A DNA stretch of 64,000 bases from Circinella umbellata. Lineage: Eukaryota > Mucoromycota > Mucoromycetes > Mucorales > Lichtheimiaceae. Both the position numbers and the translations under genes were made by a program. Every line of letters starts with the position of its first letter. The stretch's first letter is position 1. The notes beneath the pieces were generated by a model, which was not told the origin of the DNA, made no database searches, and was given only the letters and a program-made list of their open reading frames with translations. Shown one piece after another: positions 33,378 to 45,419 of the stretch. The DNA is taken from contig JAIWNF010000057.1 of assembly GCA_025093555.1 (NCBI GenBank), positions 124,001 to 188,000 on the forward strand, given 5' to 3'.

Positions 33378-33711
33378 TCGTTCGTCGCATCGTTCGTCGC
33401 ATCGTTCGTCGCATCGTTCGTGGTATCGTTCGTGGTATCGTTCGTGGTATCGTTCGTGGTATCGTTCGTGGTATCGTTCGTGGTATCGTTCGTGGTATCG
33501 TTCGTGGTATCGTTCGTGGTATCGTTCGTGGTATCGTTCGTCGCATCGTTCGTGGTATCGTTCGTGGTATCGTTCGTGGTATCGTTCGTGGTATCGTTCG
33601 TGGTATCGTTCGTGGTATCGTTCGTGGTATCGTTCGTGGTATCGTTCGTGGTATCGTTCGTCATATCGTTCGTCGCATCGTTCGTGGTATCGTTCGTCGC
33701 GTCGTTCGTCG
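33378..33711 (+). repeat. 12-bp minisatellite, left arm (about 28 units)
   Basis: Tandem ATCGTTCGTGGT units with interspersed ATCGTTCGTCGC variants. As the unit is 12 bases and has no stop in most frames, three overlapping frames are open through it: Ser-Phe-Val-Val on the plus strand, and Thr-Thr-Asn-Asp and Tyr-His-Glu-Arg on the minus strand. Open reading is therefore not evidence of coding. Confidence 0.93.
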
Positions 33712-35147
33712 TGCTGCGGCGTTGCGTCAAAAAAAAACAAAAAAAATAAGAGTAAGAATAAAGCTCGTCAAAAGTAATAATATGTATAAAAAAGAAGAAA
33801 AAAATGGATAGAGAGAAAAAATATAGAAAATGGATAGATGATTCATTAGGGGAAGAAGGATAAAATGTTGAAAAAAAAGTAGTACTTATCTTGTTGGTTG
33901 TTGGTTGTTGGGGGTGTAAGGAAAAAGGAAAAAAAAAGAAAAGAACAGAAAAAAAAAAGCTCTGGAAAAGACTCTTTTTATGCTTTTTTTTTGAGCCCAG
34001 AACAATGGTAACATCATTGATCATGCATCAATGCCTCTGCATAGCTGACTTTTTTATATGATCCAGACAAGAAGAAAAAAGGGAACAATACTTTTAGCGA
34101 TCTTGCCATGGTGACACACACGCATGCTTTACTTTGCATAAAGATCCGTTTACCTCACATTATTTAAGGATCTAGACCTTTAGTCGCGCACGCGTGTTTT
34201 TGTTTTTTACTCTTAAAAATAAAACATGTCTCTTTTTACAGTGTCGTTCTTTAATCGAATAACTGATCATTATAAAGAACACTGTTTTCAAATCTACTCC
34301 TCTTCCCTCTTTTTTTTGCACGCGTTCATCCTTGAAAATAATAATGATGATATGCTGGTTGTCTAAAAAAAACATAATGTACCTTTTATCTTTGATGTGG
34401 ATTTATAAATCAAAATCTTTTATGTTGCTATAAAAAAAAAGTAATTCTGTTTCAATATCGTTTGTATAGTTTGTTGGTGTATTCAGTGAGACACGACATG
34501 GTTAAAATAACGAGTACGTAAAAATAAAAATAAAGATAAAATATAGTCTACTGGGTTATATATAATTGTATAGAAAAAAAGCCATTGTATATAAAGGGTA
34601 TGGAATAATATATTCATGATTAATTCTGCTGGTGACAATCATAGAGTGTTCTAAAATTATTGTTTTTATATCATAGAGTGAAAGGCGTTGTTTCTACCGT
34701 TTTATTATTATTTTTAATATAAAGATAGTTCTATCCAATGGATTAAAAAATAAAGTTAATCAATTCATTCCTATGTAATATCGTGTTTTACTTTTGAATA
34801 CAGACACATTTCACCATAAATTTCATCTATGGTCTAATATCAATCTAAACTACGTAAACGGTAATCTCGAAAACTATGCATGAAGTTTATAAAATCAATA
34901 TTAAAAAGAAATGAGAGCAGTGATAAATTTTCACTTCTTTATTGAAATATACAATATTAAAAAAAGGTAATTGTCAATTATACAGTTAATGCAGGGAAAG
35001 AAACCACAGAAAAAAAAGGATATAAGATTTTACGTAACATAGATCATATTACTGTATATATCTAATTTTATTTAAGCTAGCGTGCTCTTTTTATTATGAA
35101 TAAACTATGTACGTATAAATATCGAATTTTATAGTTGTATCATGGAA

Positions 35148-36437
35148 AGGCTTTGAAGACTTTAGTTCTTAATAAAGAGAAAATTATCGTTCGTTTATGC
35201 TAGCATACATAAATGTTTACAACTTCAACCAAAGCTTTCTCTCATAGAAGCAGTGCCACATTTCGGGCATTGCTAATAGTATAAATATCCCACAATTATT
35301 TCAAATAAAGTTCTTCAATTCTATCTTTACCTTTTAAATCTTTTAACAATTAAATAATTGACTAACAATAGTTTCCTTGAGCATAAAGTCTCTTTAAAGT
35401 ATTTATTATAATATTTCTTTTTCTATGGACTCAGACGTAACATTCCTGAATATTAGAGCTCTCACATGAACCCAAATTTCTAATCTACTTTTATATCATT
35501 TATTATTCGAATACAACTACATAGTGTGTTATTTCTTCTTTATTTTATATCTTTATACGAAGTACTTCAATCACACATTGAACGCTTTACTATATACTAT
35601 GTGGATATCTATTTTTTTTTATCAATGTACTAAATACAGTACACTATAAATTTCTCCAGGTAAATGCGAATTGCTGGGTTTTCTAAGTCTTTTGTGACAC
35701 TTCCTTCAAAAGAGTTTCGGAACCCGAGTTTTCAATTTTTGGGGAGTGAAAGAACTGGAGGTCTATGACTGTATATATTTCTGATCAGCTGTCTTTTATA
35801 CTAATCACATTATCATTGAAACTCATTCATATAAATCAACTTTTATGAGCAATGCTTTCATGTAGTCAATGCTAACGCACAATCTCACCAGTAGTTTTTA
35901 AAGCGTTTATATCATTTAAATATATATAATTGATCATACCTTCTATGTTATATAATATATATCTCTGCTTATCATAACTACTCGAAAAAACCGAACACTG
36001 TGCGTTGGATTACTTGTTGAAAATAACTCGCTTGGTTAAATTTAGGTAATATTAATCTCCCAGTTTCATAAGTTAAAAAAACGCGAACGGAGTTTTCAGT
36101 CATATCAATGACAGCTGTACGCACGGGCCACCATGGTTGTCATGCAGTAAAAAATAAATTCTGTCTCCTTTTAGATCTTATACCTTTTCAAGCCTTAAAA
36201 AAGGCTGCATAACTTTTCAGTACCCTAAAACAATCATTTTTGTGCTGATATTATCTTTACTAATAATATTGACAGTTGCAAAAAAAAAAAGAAAAGTTTA
36301 GTCAACTATAGCTTCAAAAAACGCTCAATTAGACATTGCTTTAAAAATTAACCCTTTAATTTTAACCAAATAAAATTACGAGCGTATGGATTTTTTTATA
36401 CGTAAAACTAATTCGTATCATTAGTTTTATTTGCAAC
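35148..36437. other. Unique spacer of the inverted repeat
   Basis: About 1.29 kb of AT-rich DNA between the arms. No open frame of note, no RNA gene and no further inverted homology were seen. Confidence 0.6.
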
Positions 36438-38236
36438 TTCCATAATACAACTATAAAATTCGATATTTATACGTACATAGTTTATTCATAATAAAAAGAG
36501 CACGCTAGCTTAAATAAAATTAGATATATACAGTAATATGATCTATGTTACGTAAAATCTTATATCCTTTTTTTTCTGTGGTTTCTTTCCCTGCATTAAC
36601 TGTATAATTGACAATTACCTTTTTTTAATATTGTATATTTCAATAAAGAAGTGAAAATTTATCACTGCTCTCATTTCTTTTTAATATTGATTTTATAAAC
36701 TTCATGCATAGTTTTCGAGATTACCGTTTACGTAGTTTAGATTGATATTAGACCATAGATGAAATTTATGGTGAAATGTGTCTGTATTCAAAAGTAAAAC
36801 ACGATATTACATAGGAATGAATTGATTAACTTTATTTTTTAATCCATTGGATAGAACTATCTTTATATTAAAAATAATAATAAAACGGTAGAAACAACGC
36901 CTTTCACTCTATGATATAAAAACAATAATTTTAGAACACTCTATGATTGTCACCAGCAGAATTAATCATGAATATATTATTCCATACCCTTTATATACAA
37001 TGGCTTTTTTTCTATACAATTATATATAACCCAGTAGACTATATTTTATCTTTATTTTTATTTTTACGTACTCGTTATTTTAACCATGTCGTGTCTCACT
37101 GAATACACCAACAAACTATACAAACGATATTGAAACAGAATTACTTTTTTTTATAGCAACATAAAAGATTTTGATTTATAAATCCACATCAAAGATAAAA
37201 GGTACATTATGTTTTTTTTAGACAACCAGCATATCATCATTATTATTTTCAAGGATGAACGCGTGCAAAAAAAAGAGGGAAGAGGAGTAGATTTGAAAAC
37301 AGTGTTCTTTATAATGATCAGTTATTCGATTAAAGAACGACACTGTAAAAAGAGACATGTTTTATTTTTAAGAGTAAAAAACAAAAACACGCGTGAGCGA
37401 CTAAAGGTCTAGATCCTTAAATAATGTGAGGTAAACGGATCTTTATGCAAAGTAAAGCATGCGTGTGTGTCACCATGGCAAGATCGCTAAAAGTATTGTT
37501 CCCTTTTTTCTTCTTGTCTGGATCATATAAAAAAGTCAGCTATGCAGAGGCATTGATGCATGATCAATGATGTTACCATTGTTCTGGGCTCAAAAAAAAA
37601 GCATAAAAAGAGTCTTTTCCAGAGCTTTTTTTTTTCTGTTCTTTTCTTTTTTTTTCCTTTTTCCTTACACCCCCAACAACCAACAACCAACAAGATAAGT
37701 ACTACTTTTTTTTCAACATTTTATCCTTCTTCCCCTAATGAATCATCTATCCATTTTCTATATTTTTTCTCTCTATCCATTTTTTTCTTCTTTTTTATAC
37801 ATATTATTACTTTTGACGAGCTTTATTCTTACTCTTATTTTTTTTGTTTTTTTTTGACGCAACGCCGCAGCACGACGAACGACGCGACGAACGATACCAC
37901 GAACGATGCGACGAACGATATGACGAACGATACCACGAACGATACCACGAACGATACCACGAACGATACCACGAACGATACCACGAACGATACCACGAAC
38001 GATACCACGAACGATGCGACGAACGATAAAAGGTAAGTATAAAAGGTAGGTATATTTATACTCTTTACTATCTTCGGGTAGTAAAGAGGGCCGATGATCC
38101 AGTTACCCACTGGGGAGGTCGGGTCCTGACGCAATGCCACCTCCACGTGGTAGGGCCTGTCCACGTAGCTTTTTTTTTTTCTTGAAAAAAAAGTTGCGGC
38201 CAAGAGCATTGTATTTTTTTTATAATAAATATTTTA
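36438..38236 (-). repeat. Right arm of the long inverted repeat (about 1.80 kb)
   Basis: Reverse complement of 33167-35147, shorter by about 15 minisatellite units. A 67-codon frame at 37209-37412 is mirrored at 34172-34375 with one residue different; both are probably fortuitous. The arm ends at ATAATAAATATTTTA. No convincing target-site duplication was found flanking the pair. Confidence 0.93.
37871..38031 (+). repeat. 12-bp minisatellite, right arm (about 13 units)
   Basis: The same unit family as the left arm in opposite orientation (ACGAACGATACC with GCGACG variants). The border variants are the same as in the left arm but the interior is shorter, so copy number changed after the arms formed. 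Confidence 0.93.
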
Positions 38237-40260
38237 TCATAATGCTGTTTGTGTACCATTGGGCTGTTGCTTAGAATGGTTTCTTTCTTTCTGTATTTTA
38301 TTTTTATTAATAATATAAATAAAGTGTTTTTCTTTTATCGTTTTAAAAAAATATTGTCGTCTCTTCATAGTAATTTACATGTTCATATAAAGTAATGTAA
38401 AACCTAAGATAGAAATTTAGTTACTGGTTACCATGGCATACGTAATGATTTGACATATTTTAATTGATAAGATTTCTAATGGTTGGGTCAACAGCAACAT
38501 ATGCAAACATTAGCTAGGGAGATGTGTGATATTTGAATTAAGTATATATGTATAACCTTAACTACAAAAAAGGTTTTAACTCTCTTTCTGACTTTACAGT
38601 GGTGCATAACATAAACTAAACAGCTAAGCAAAATAATAACTTTTTTTGTAAACGACAACAGCGAAACTGTAAAGTTTGCATGACAAAAGGCTGCTGTTCC
38701 AATCCATTATTTCAGTTGCCCCCATTGGTAATGTAAAATCAACTATGCCACAAATGCCAAGAACACAACAAAATAATTGGGTATCCAAGAAGAAACCACG
38801 AAGGTAGAATACATAACAATAAATAAAACAATAAACAACATTTCCTGGAACTGCGCGCATGCAGATGGTCTTTTTCAAATGTTTCAAAGATAGCACTGTC
38901 ACTTTTTCAGAAGCTACTGTTGAAAAATCATCCCCTTAATACTGAAAATGTTGCCTTTATTGAGAAAAGAAATGTTTTTTTTCGCCAATTGTTAACCAAG
39001 TCCCTCTACATAAAGAAGCATAAAACTTTATTAACACGTGATACCGATGCGTTTGAAGATCAAACAATTTACCATTCAGTTTTATTGGGGTGTCTAATAC
39101 AATTCGATGTACGTATGTATATGTTCTTTTATACCAGCATTATCAATGAGACACAATGCTTGTACGTATACAGTAATTGAACATGATAAGTACTCCGTTA
39201 TAGCAGGGTTCCATATATATTTTTTTCAACAAGAACAAAATAAAATCTATCTTCGATATAAGAGAATACTTAAACTAATAAATACTGAGCTGCTGAAATA
39301 TATAATGATAATAGAATAAAATAAAATAAATATTAGGCATAGTGTACAAAGCATCAATGATGATAAGAAAGTGAATATGCATATTTTTTAGGGGAAAATG
39401 TTTTTATTTGGCTAAAAAATATAATATATAGCTGAGGGAGAATGTGTCACTTTAGCTATTATACTTTCCCAACATATAAACTTTACCATATAACATAGTG
39501 CTGTATTACACAAAGAGAGCGGCGGCATTTACACAACGCAACATATTGTTAAATTACTGTTTGCATCAACAGATAAAGCACAACTGGGTTGACCTAAAGA
39601 TTGGGATTATGGCAACTGGATAAAATAAAATAATGGATATAATATAAAATTTCCCCGTTTGGATGAAAGAGGTCAGGACTTGTGTCTTATAAGAAAAAAA
39701 TATATTTATATGCAAGTTTATTTTTGGTCTTACATACATACTGCCAAACAACAAAAGTAAAAATACTACGTACTCAAGAAAAATATACGTATACGTAAGT
39801 TGGATCAATTATCCAAAAGAAGAATAACACAGTATAATATTTTATGAACAATTCATTCCTCATCTATATTATTTTACAATGATGCTAAATATTATTCAAT
39901 ACTCATAAAAACTTATTAATAATTGATGTTTCTTTGTCGGTAATGCCCATCAAAGACATATGAACCCTAATTTCGGCCGCTTGTATACTTTTCTCACATG
40001 ATTATATTTTATGCTGATACAACCATCTTTATTGACACTGTAATTTTCTACCCATGTATAAAGAATGTGAAGGGTTTTTTGTGAATGTACCAATAATGAC
40101 CACTTTAATATTCTCCCACAATAATATAAAAATATTACATGTGGAAGTGCTACCCATAACCATTACCATTGCCACACATATAAAACACGCATAGAATCAT
40201 AATCCACACATTTGTTTGTATTATAAAAAGTTTATTTTGAAAGAAAAATAAATAAAAAAA
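38237..40260. other. Gene-poor AT-rich DNA
   Basis: No supported gene or repeat seen. Short open frames at about 38.6-39.3 kb have no recognisable composition or motifs. Confidence 0.5.
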
Positions 40261-40289
40261 AAGGCCAATGTATCAGTAAGTTGTGTGAA

Positions 40290-41580
40290 TTTCAAACAAC
40301 CCGACAGGAAGCACGACGAGAACGTTCATTGGCAAAGCTTCCCAAAAAAAAGTATTTATTCCCTCAGAAGCACGTGTATGTTGATCCCAAATGACGCGTT
40401 ATCAAATAGGAACGGATGAGAATGGATCTTGCCAAACATTATTCTTGCCACGCCATCTTGCCAAATGTTATCCTTGTTACCAATCTTTACCCGTCATTAA
40501 TTGCCCGCCGACAATTTCAGACTTGCATCCTGCAACACCACGCACTTGTATTACCCTCCTCGAGAATACATGTATAGTCTCCTTTAGGTCATACTATACT
40601 GGTTTATAATAAATCCCCCAAATGTTCGATGCACATCCCTCGTCAACATTATATAGAGCGCAAGATCCAGCTTGTTAACATACTTCTGGTTTTGCTTTGT
40701 ACCTTGGTTCCCACAACTATCACTGATTTTGACACTATCGCTTGATATTAGTTTGACCAGAACCATATCAATTGGTACGCTTGGACAGAATCGAATAAAA
40801 TTTGCAGGAGGTACAAAATGGGTTCACCAAGTTGCTTAAGAATTACTTTCATCCAGGCCAGTTGTGACAACCCTTCAACTTGAATTCAAAAGCCAAGTCA
40901 CCGTCATCCAGTTGATAATTTGAACCACACCAAAAACAAAGGTCCATGTCACTGATGGAATCATCCACCCGTTGGAATAGGTAGGTATCTTGTTAAAAAG
41001 GAAACATGACAGGCATTGCTGGCCACTGGATGAAACTTTGCCTTGGACTAACGTTTCACCTACCCAGTTAAAATGGGCGTATCCGTAAGGCATTAGCGAA
41101 CCGAAAGCACGTGAATTATCAACTATGGTTGGGATGATTTGACAATGCTGTCACTGCTGAGCAAATGCCTGGTAACAAATAGTGAAACCCGAGTCTTGTT
41201 GGTCTTTCACAAAATCAAAAGCGTGTACTGCTAGCAACCAGCACAACAAACTCCTTCTTTTGTAAAATATGGAGAAAAAAAAACGATCGGTATTTGCAGC
41301 AACGGGTGTTCAACCATGACAGCCGTTTCAAACTGAAGGATTGTAGCCAACTTGAAAAGTTGCTGAAGTAAGATTGTTGCAGCATTTACTTCATTCTTAA
41401 CAATACACAACAGCACGGAATGCCACGAAAGAACATTCTCCAATAAAAAGACACACCATTAAAGTAACTGAATCCCTTTCACATGCATACTTGAATTTTA
41501 CCCTTTCCATTGAAGCTTGTATACCATAATCAGCTCAATTTTCCTTCCTTGTTATTCCAAAAAAAGAAAAACAAGGTGTA
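40290..41580. pseudogene. Higher-complexity degenerate stretch, possible gene relic
   Basis: The base composition is less AT-biased and less repetitive than the DNA on either side. Both strands show several protein-like segments of 60-80 codons interrupted by stops; the minus strand has pieces at 40875-41093 and 41231-41443. No family is recognised. It could be a decayed gene or transposon, and the strand is undecided. Confidence 0.3.
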
Positions 41581-43582
41581 CCAATGGAAAACGTCAATAA
41601 TCCGAATATGTCAAGCTTACGAAAAGAGTTGAACCGAATTTGTCAAGGAACAAGAGACATGTCCAAGAACAATCGTTTCAAAAGAACCGTTTGGGTAATG
41701 AGAGTTATATTATCATTCGAACCAAGCAGCATTCGTAAAATAATACAAACACAATCATAAGTTGGAAAAAGTTCCAAACCTCTTTTTTATTTCCTATACC
41801 CAAAGTGACTAACCACAAGTCAAAGAAAAAAAAGGCTGCTGTTTTTTTTTCTCAAAAGTTAAGGAAAAGAGGCGGCAATTAAGAAATTACCTGAAACTTT
41901 TTCCTGGTTCTTTACCAAAGATTAACCATAAGGCTAAGACTGCATGCTAGTTTATTTTCTTGTCAGAAAGAAAAAAACGACGCGCATAATGTGGTAAGGT
42001 AGATTCCAGAACCATGGAAAGATGTAAAGAAAGAAGAAGAGACTTTTCATTTTTTCGCTCGACTGGGCATATTTTATTGAGATCCACCTGCCGCAGTAAA
42101 AAAAAAAATAGGCGGTAGCTAAACGGCAGCCAATTTTTTATCACTACCCAACACTAAGACCATGACAAACTAATATCTATAATTTTCCCCTTTATTGCTA
42201 GGCAGCATGCTCTTTTTATTAATATTTTAGCAATATCATTTCTTTGTATAATGCACTCGCAGATAGACAACAACGCTAAACGTACGTTTTGGTGTGGATG
42301 GATCAACACGGTGGATAAAAGTGCACAAGTTGACATTTGTACGTAAAATACGTAATCTACTTATCTGTATTATTAATTCTTTTTTCCAATAATGAACAGT
42401 CAATACTTGTAGATTAAGCTATAATATATCATCAAGAAAACTTTTATAACTATATGTACGTAATCCAATTTATAATCGAATAAACTTTAAGACTTTTAAA
42501 ATCAGGTGAAGTCAAATATATTCATACAAACAAAAAGCAAAACCATATTATTAGGTATCAACTAAGTTCTTGCAAGTGCCTACAGCTTAAATTGATTTTT
42601 ATATTATATTACGTACGAAGTATCTTTTAAACTAAATTTCACAATGATGCTATATGACAACATCGAATGGTTTTGCAGAAGTAGGTATAATGGCATTCAT
42701 TAAAATTCTTCAGTAATTTTTTGTGTCTGGTAGGAACTGTTCTGCAGTCCTAAGCACTTTTCAATATATACTTGACAAACTTTATTGTGTTTTTGAACGT
42801 TATCTGTTCTATTAGACAATATACAGCTTCAAACTTCTTTAAATATCAATCGTAGTAAATTTTCTCTCTATACTGATATTCAATAGCTCAGTTATGCTGC
42901 GCAGTGATATGATATACTATGTCATTTTCAGACTTTTCAAAGTCATCTTGTTCAATTTGATTATTTGAAATTAGGGTGTGATTGTTGGAATAATTATATT
43001 ATGTTGTATAAAAAAGTAAGGATGCAATTAGTTGAAAACAGCCTTTAGATAATTGATGGTGGCTGAACAAAATAATAAAAATAGTATATGATAACAATTG
43101 GTATATAAACAATAACTCATATTTCCATCTAGTAGTGAAAATTACTTAACTTGTTTTGATTAAAAGAATAACTACACAAAAATAAGTATGTATTAATAAA
43201 ACCAAACAGCTCTCTGAATAAGAATATATGAACCTTTGTGCACGACTCTCTTTACGTATAAAGTGATCAGCAAAAACATAAATGAGAAAAACATTGACTA
43301 ATTAGTATCTTGAAATAAAACATTTTGTGTAAATTATTTAACAAGCTATAAATAAATATATATACTATTTTTTTTTATTTGTTTATACACAGTATCAGAG
43401 AAAAATTATAAAGTAAGAGCTATTATATAAATAAGGAGATATATGATGTGAATTATCACAAAACGAAATATATACTACAACAATCGTAAAAGAAAGATAA
43501 CAGGTAAAAGAGAGAGAGAGAAAATGAAAAATAGTAGCGGGTAGATGAAGTATTAAATTAGGAGCTTTTCTAACTTCTTTTT
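41581..43582. other. Gene-poor AT-rich DNA
   Basis: No supported gene, RNA or repeat. The last 200 bases are the likely 3' UTR and terminator side of the minus-strand transporter gene. Confidence 0.5.
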
Positions 43583-45419
43583 TTAGACTTTTTGCCAGAT
43601 CTTGGAACCGCCTTGCATATAGCGAAGGAGAATACAGCACATGGCGCCTGCGAAAAACAGCACGCCACCATATACAATAGCACCAGTAAAGTCGTCACCA
43701 CCGGAAGCTTCGACAATAGCAGATGCAACAGGTTGAGCAGCGAAACCACCCCAACTCCAAGCGAAGAAACACCAACCGGTACCTGAGAAAAGAAACATTT
43801 CAAACAAATATATTAGCTTATCTGCATAGAGAACTTATAACTAAAAGTAAAGAGAAATAAGAAAAGTGGAATTTACCGCTATCGATACGGTCTTCTCCTG
43901 CTACTTGTCCAATGACAGCAGTGATCATGGCAATGTAACCACCACCAAATAAGCCGTAGAGAACAGCAAATGCCCACATACTAGCATCACTATGAGCAGT
44001 AAGCCAGACTGCAAGATGAGCAATACAGGCCATACAACCACAAATGACAGCCATGTTGAAACGTCCAATGTAGTCACTGCAGAAACCAAGACCAATTTTA
44101 CCAACAACCATCATGGCAGACATGACGGCACTAAGATTGGTCTTGACCCACGAATCAATACCCAAACTACTAGCATAGGCAGGAACATAACTGGATGGAA
44201 TCTATCGGTTTTTAGGCATATATATATAGTTAGTGAAATGTATTTAATGTTATTATTGAGTATAATGATGAAATGTAACTTACATAAAATGCAAAGTTAC
44301 CAATGAAATGAATAAGGACAAGAAGAATGAATTTCTTGTTCTTCCAATCTTTAACATCAACAACTGGAGTGTTCTTGGGAGTAGGATTTAAACGGAAACA
44401 TGTGGCTGCAGCGATACCAAGGAAAACGAGATTGAAAAATCCGAGTACACGCAATGCCCATCGGTAGCCAATGGTTTGGAAACAGGCATTAGACATGTTG
44501 GAAATTATTAAGCCGCCACATCCAGAAGCAGCTAAGGTGATGCCAACAGCAAGACCTCTACGTTTGCTGAACCATTGTTGTGGGGCACGCATACACGAGA
44601 ACCAGCAAAGAGATGTTCCGATACCAGAAAGGACACCTTGAGTCAAATATAATTGCCAGACGGCATTGGTAATACTAGCAAGCATCATAGCGAGTGTACA
44701 AATAATACATGCAGCAGCAACAATCCAACGATCATCGACTTTACTTGTCATCCAAAGATAAATAGGACCAGTAACATTGGCAAACCAGTACCATAATGAA
44801 CCAATCCAAGTTAAAGCGGTCATGTTGCCAGGATATACAACTTCGTTATAGTGATCGAAAAAGACACCCCAACTAAAAAAAATGATTTTAAAATAAAGAA
44901 ATGTTGAGTCTTAATTATTATTCCTGTGAATGTATACCGACATTTAATAGAAGATAATTGTTCACGATTGTGTACCTGTAACCATAACCTTGTCTGGTGA
45001 ATCGTGTAAATTAAGGATAGAATAGTAATTTAAATAATTATAATTAAAGTAGATGTTAGATTCGAAGCTGCAATTGTTTTTTTAATTAGTTAATTAATTG
45101 AAAGAAAAAGATTCTTACGAGCAAAGGAAACTCTATAATAATCAAATTAAAAGAAAAGTAGACATTAACAGAGATTAGCTTATTGCCTCAAAAACTAAAA
45201 GTGATTACAATAAATAAATGGAAGGTGACGTACACAGAAGCAACCGAATACGACCAACCACGCCTTAAAACCACCATCTGGAGGTTCCAACCATTCTCGA
45301 GACAATTCCGAGACTTCATCAACAGATACGTTTTCTTCTTTTTGAGAATAATTCACATCATGCTTTTCATCACTACTACTCCGTTCTACAACATTTGGTT
45401 TTTCTGTCGTGCTGGACAT
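43583..45419 (-). CDS. Monocarboxylate-type MFS transporter (MCT/SLC16-like)
   Basis: Six minus-strand exons: 45234-45419, 45119-45132 (14 nt), 44976-44993 (18 nt), 44284-44872, 43877-44201 and 43583-43782. They join in phase to 443 residues. The 60-residue acidic N-terminal tail ends in the family signature EPPDGGFKAWLVVFGCF at the start of TM1. The two micro-exons supply SFLCSQGYGYSWGVF, which completes TM1 and the usual GYSxGVF segment. Other MFS landmarks are GIGTSLCWFSC, WFSKRRGLAVGITLAASGCG, SAMMVVGKIGLGFCSDYIGR and VLYGLFGGGY. About twelve membrane helices are expected. Fungal members (Mch-type) move monocarboxylates or related small solutes across the plasma or vacuolar membrane; the substrate is unknown here. 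The C-terminus is short (GGSKIWQKV). Confidence 0.9.

Larger units (their letters stand above)
33167..35147 (+). repeat. Left arm of a very long inverted repeat (about 1.98 kb)
   Basis: The reverse complement of this arm reappears at 36438-38236. The outer ends match from TAAAATATTTATTATAAAAA inward, and the inner ends match up to TAGTTGTATCATGGAA. Only a few substitutions were noticed, for example near 33192, near 34192 and at 35141. The 181-base length difference is almost all explained by about 15 extra minisatellite units (180 bases) in this arm. The arm contains, from outside in: a GC-rich island, a hairpin, a TATA-like segment, the minisatellite and about 1.4 kb of AT-rich DNA. It has no recognised gene. 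Confidence 0.93.

Noticed and set aside
33189..33749. Long plus-strand frame with Ser-Phe-Val-Val repeats, and minus-strand frames with Thr-Asn-Asp or His-Glu-Arg repeats
   Set aside because: The 12-bp minisatellite has no stop in several frames, so long frames arise automatically on both strands. No start, splice or domain evidence supports coding.
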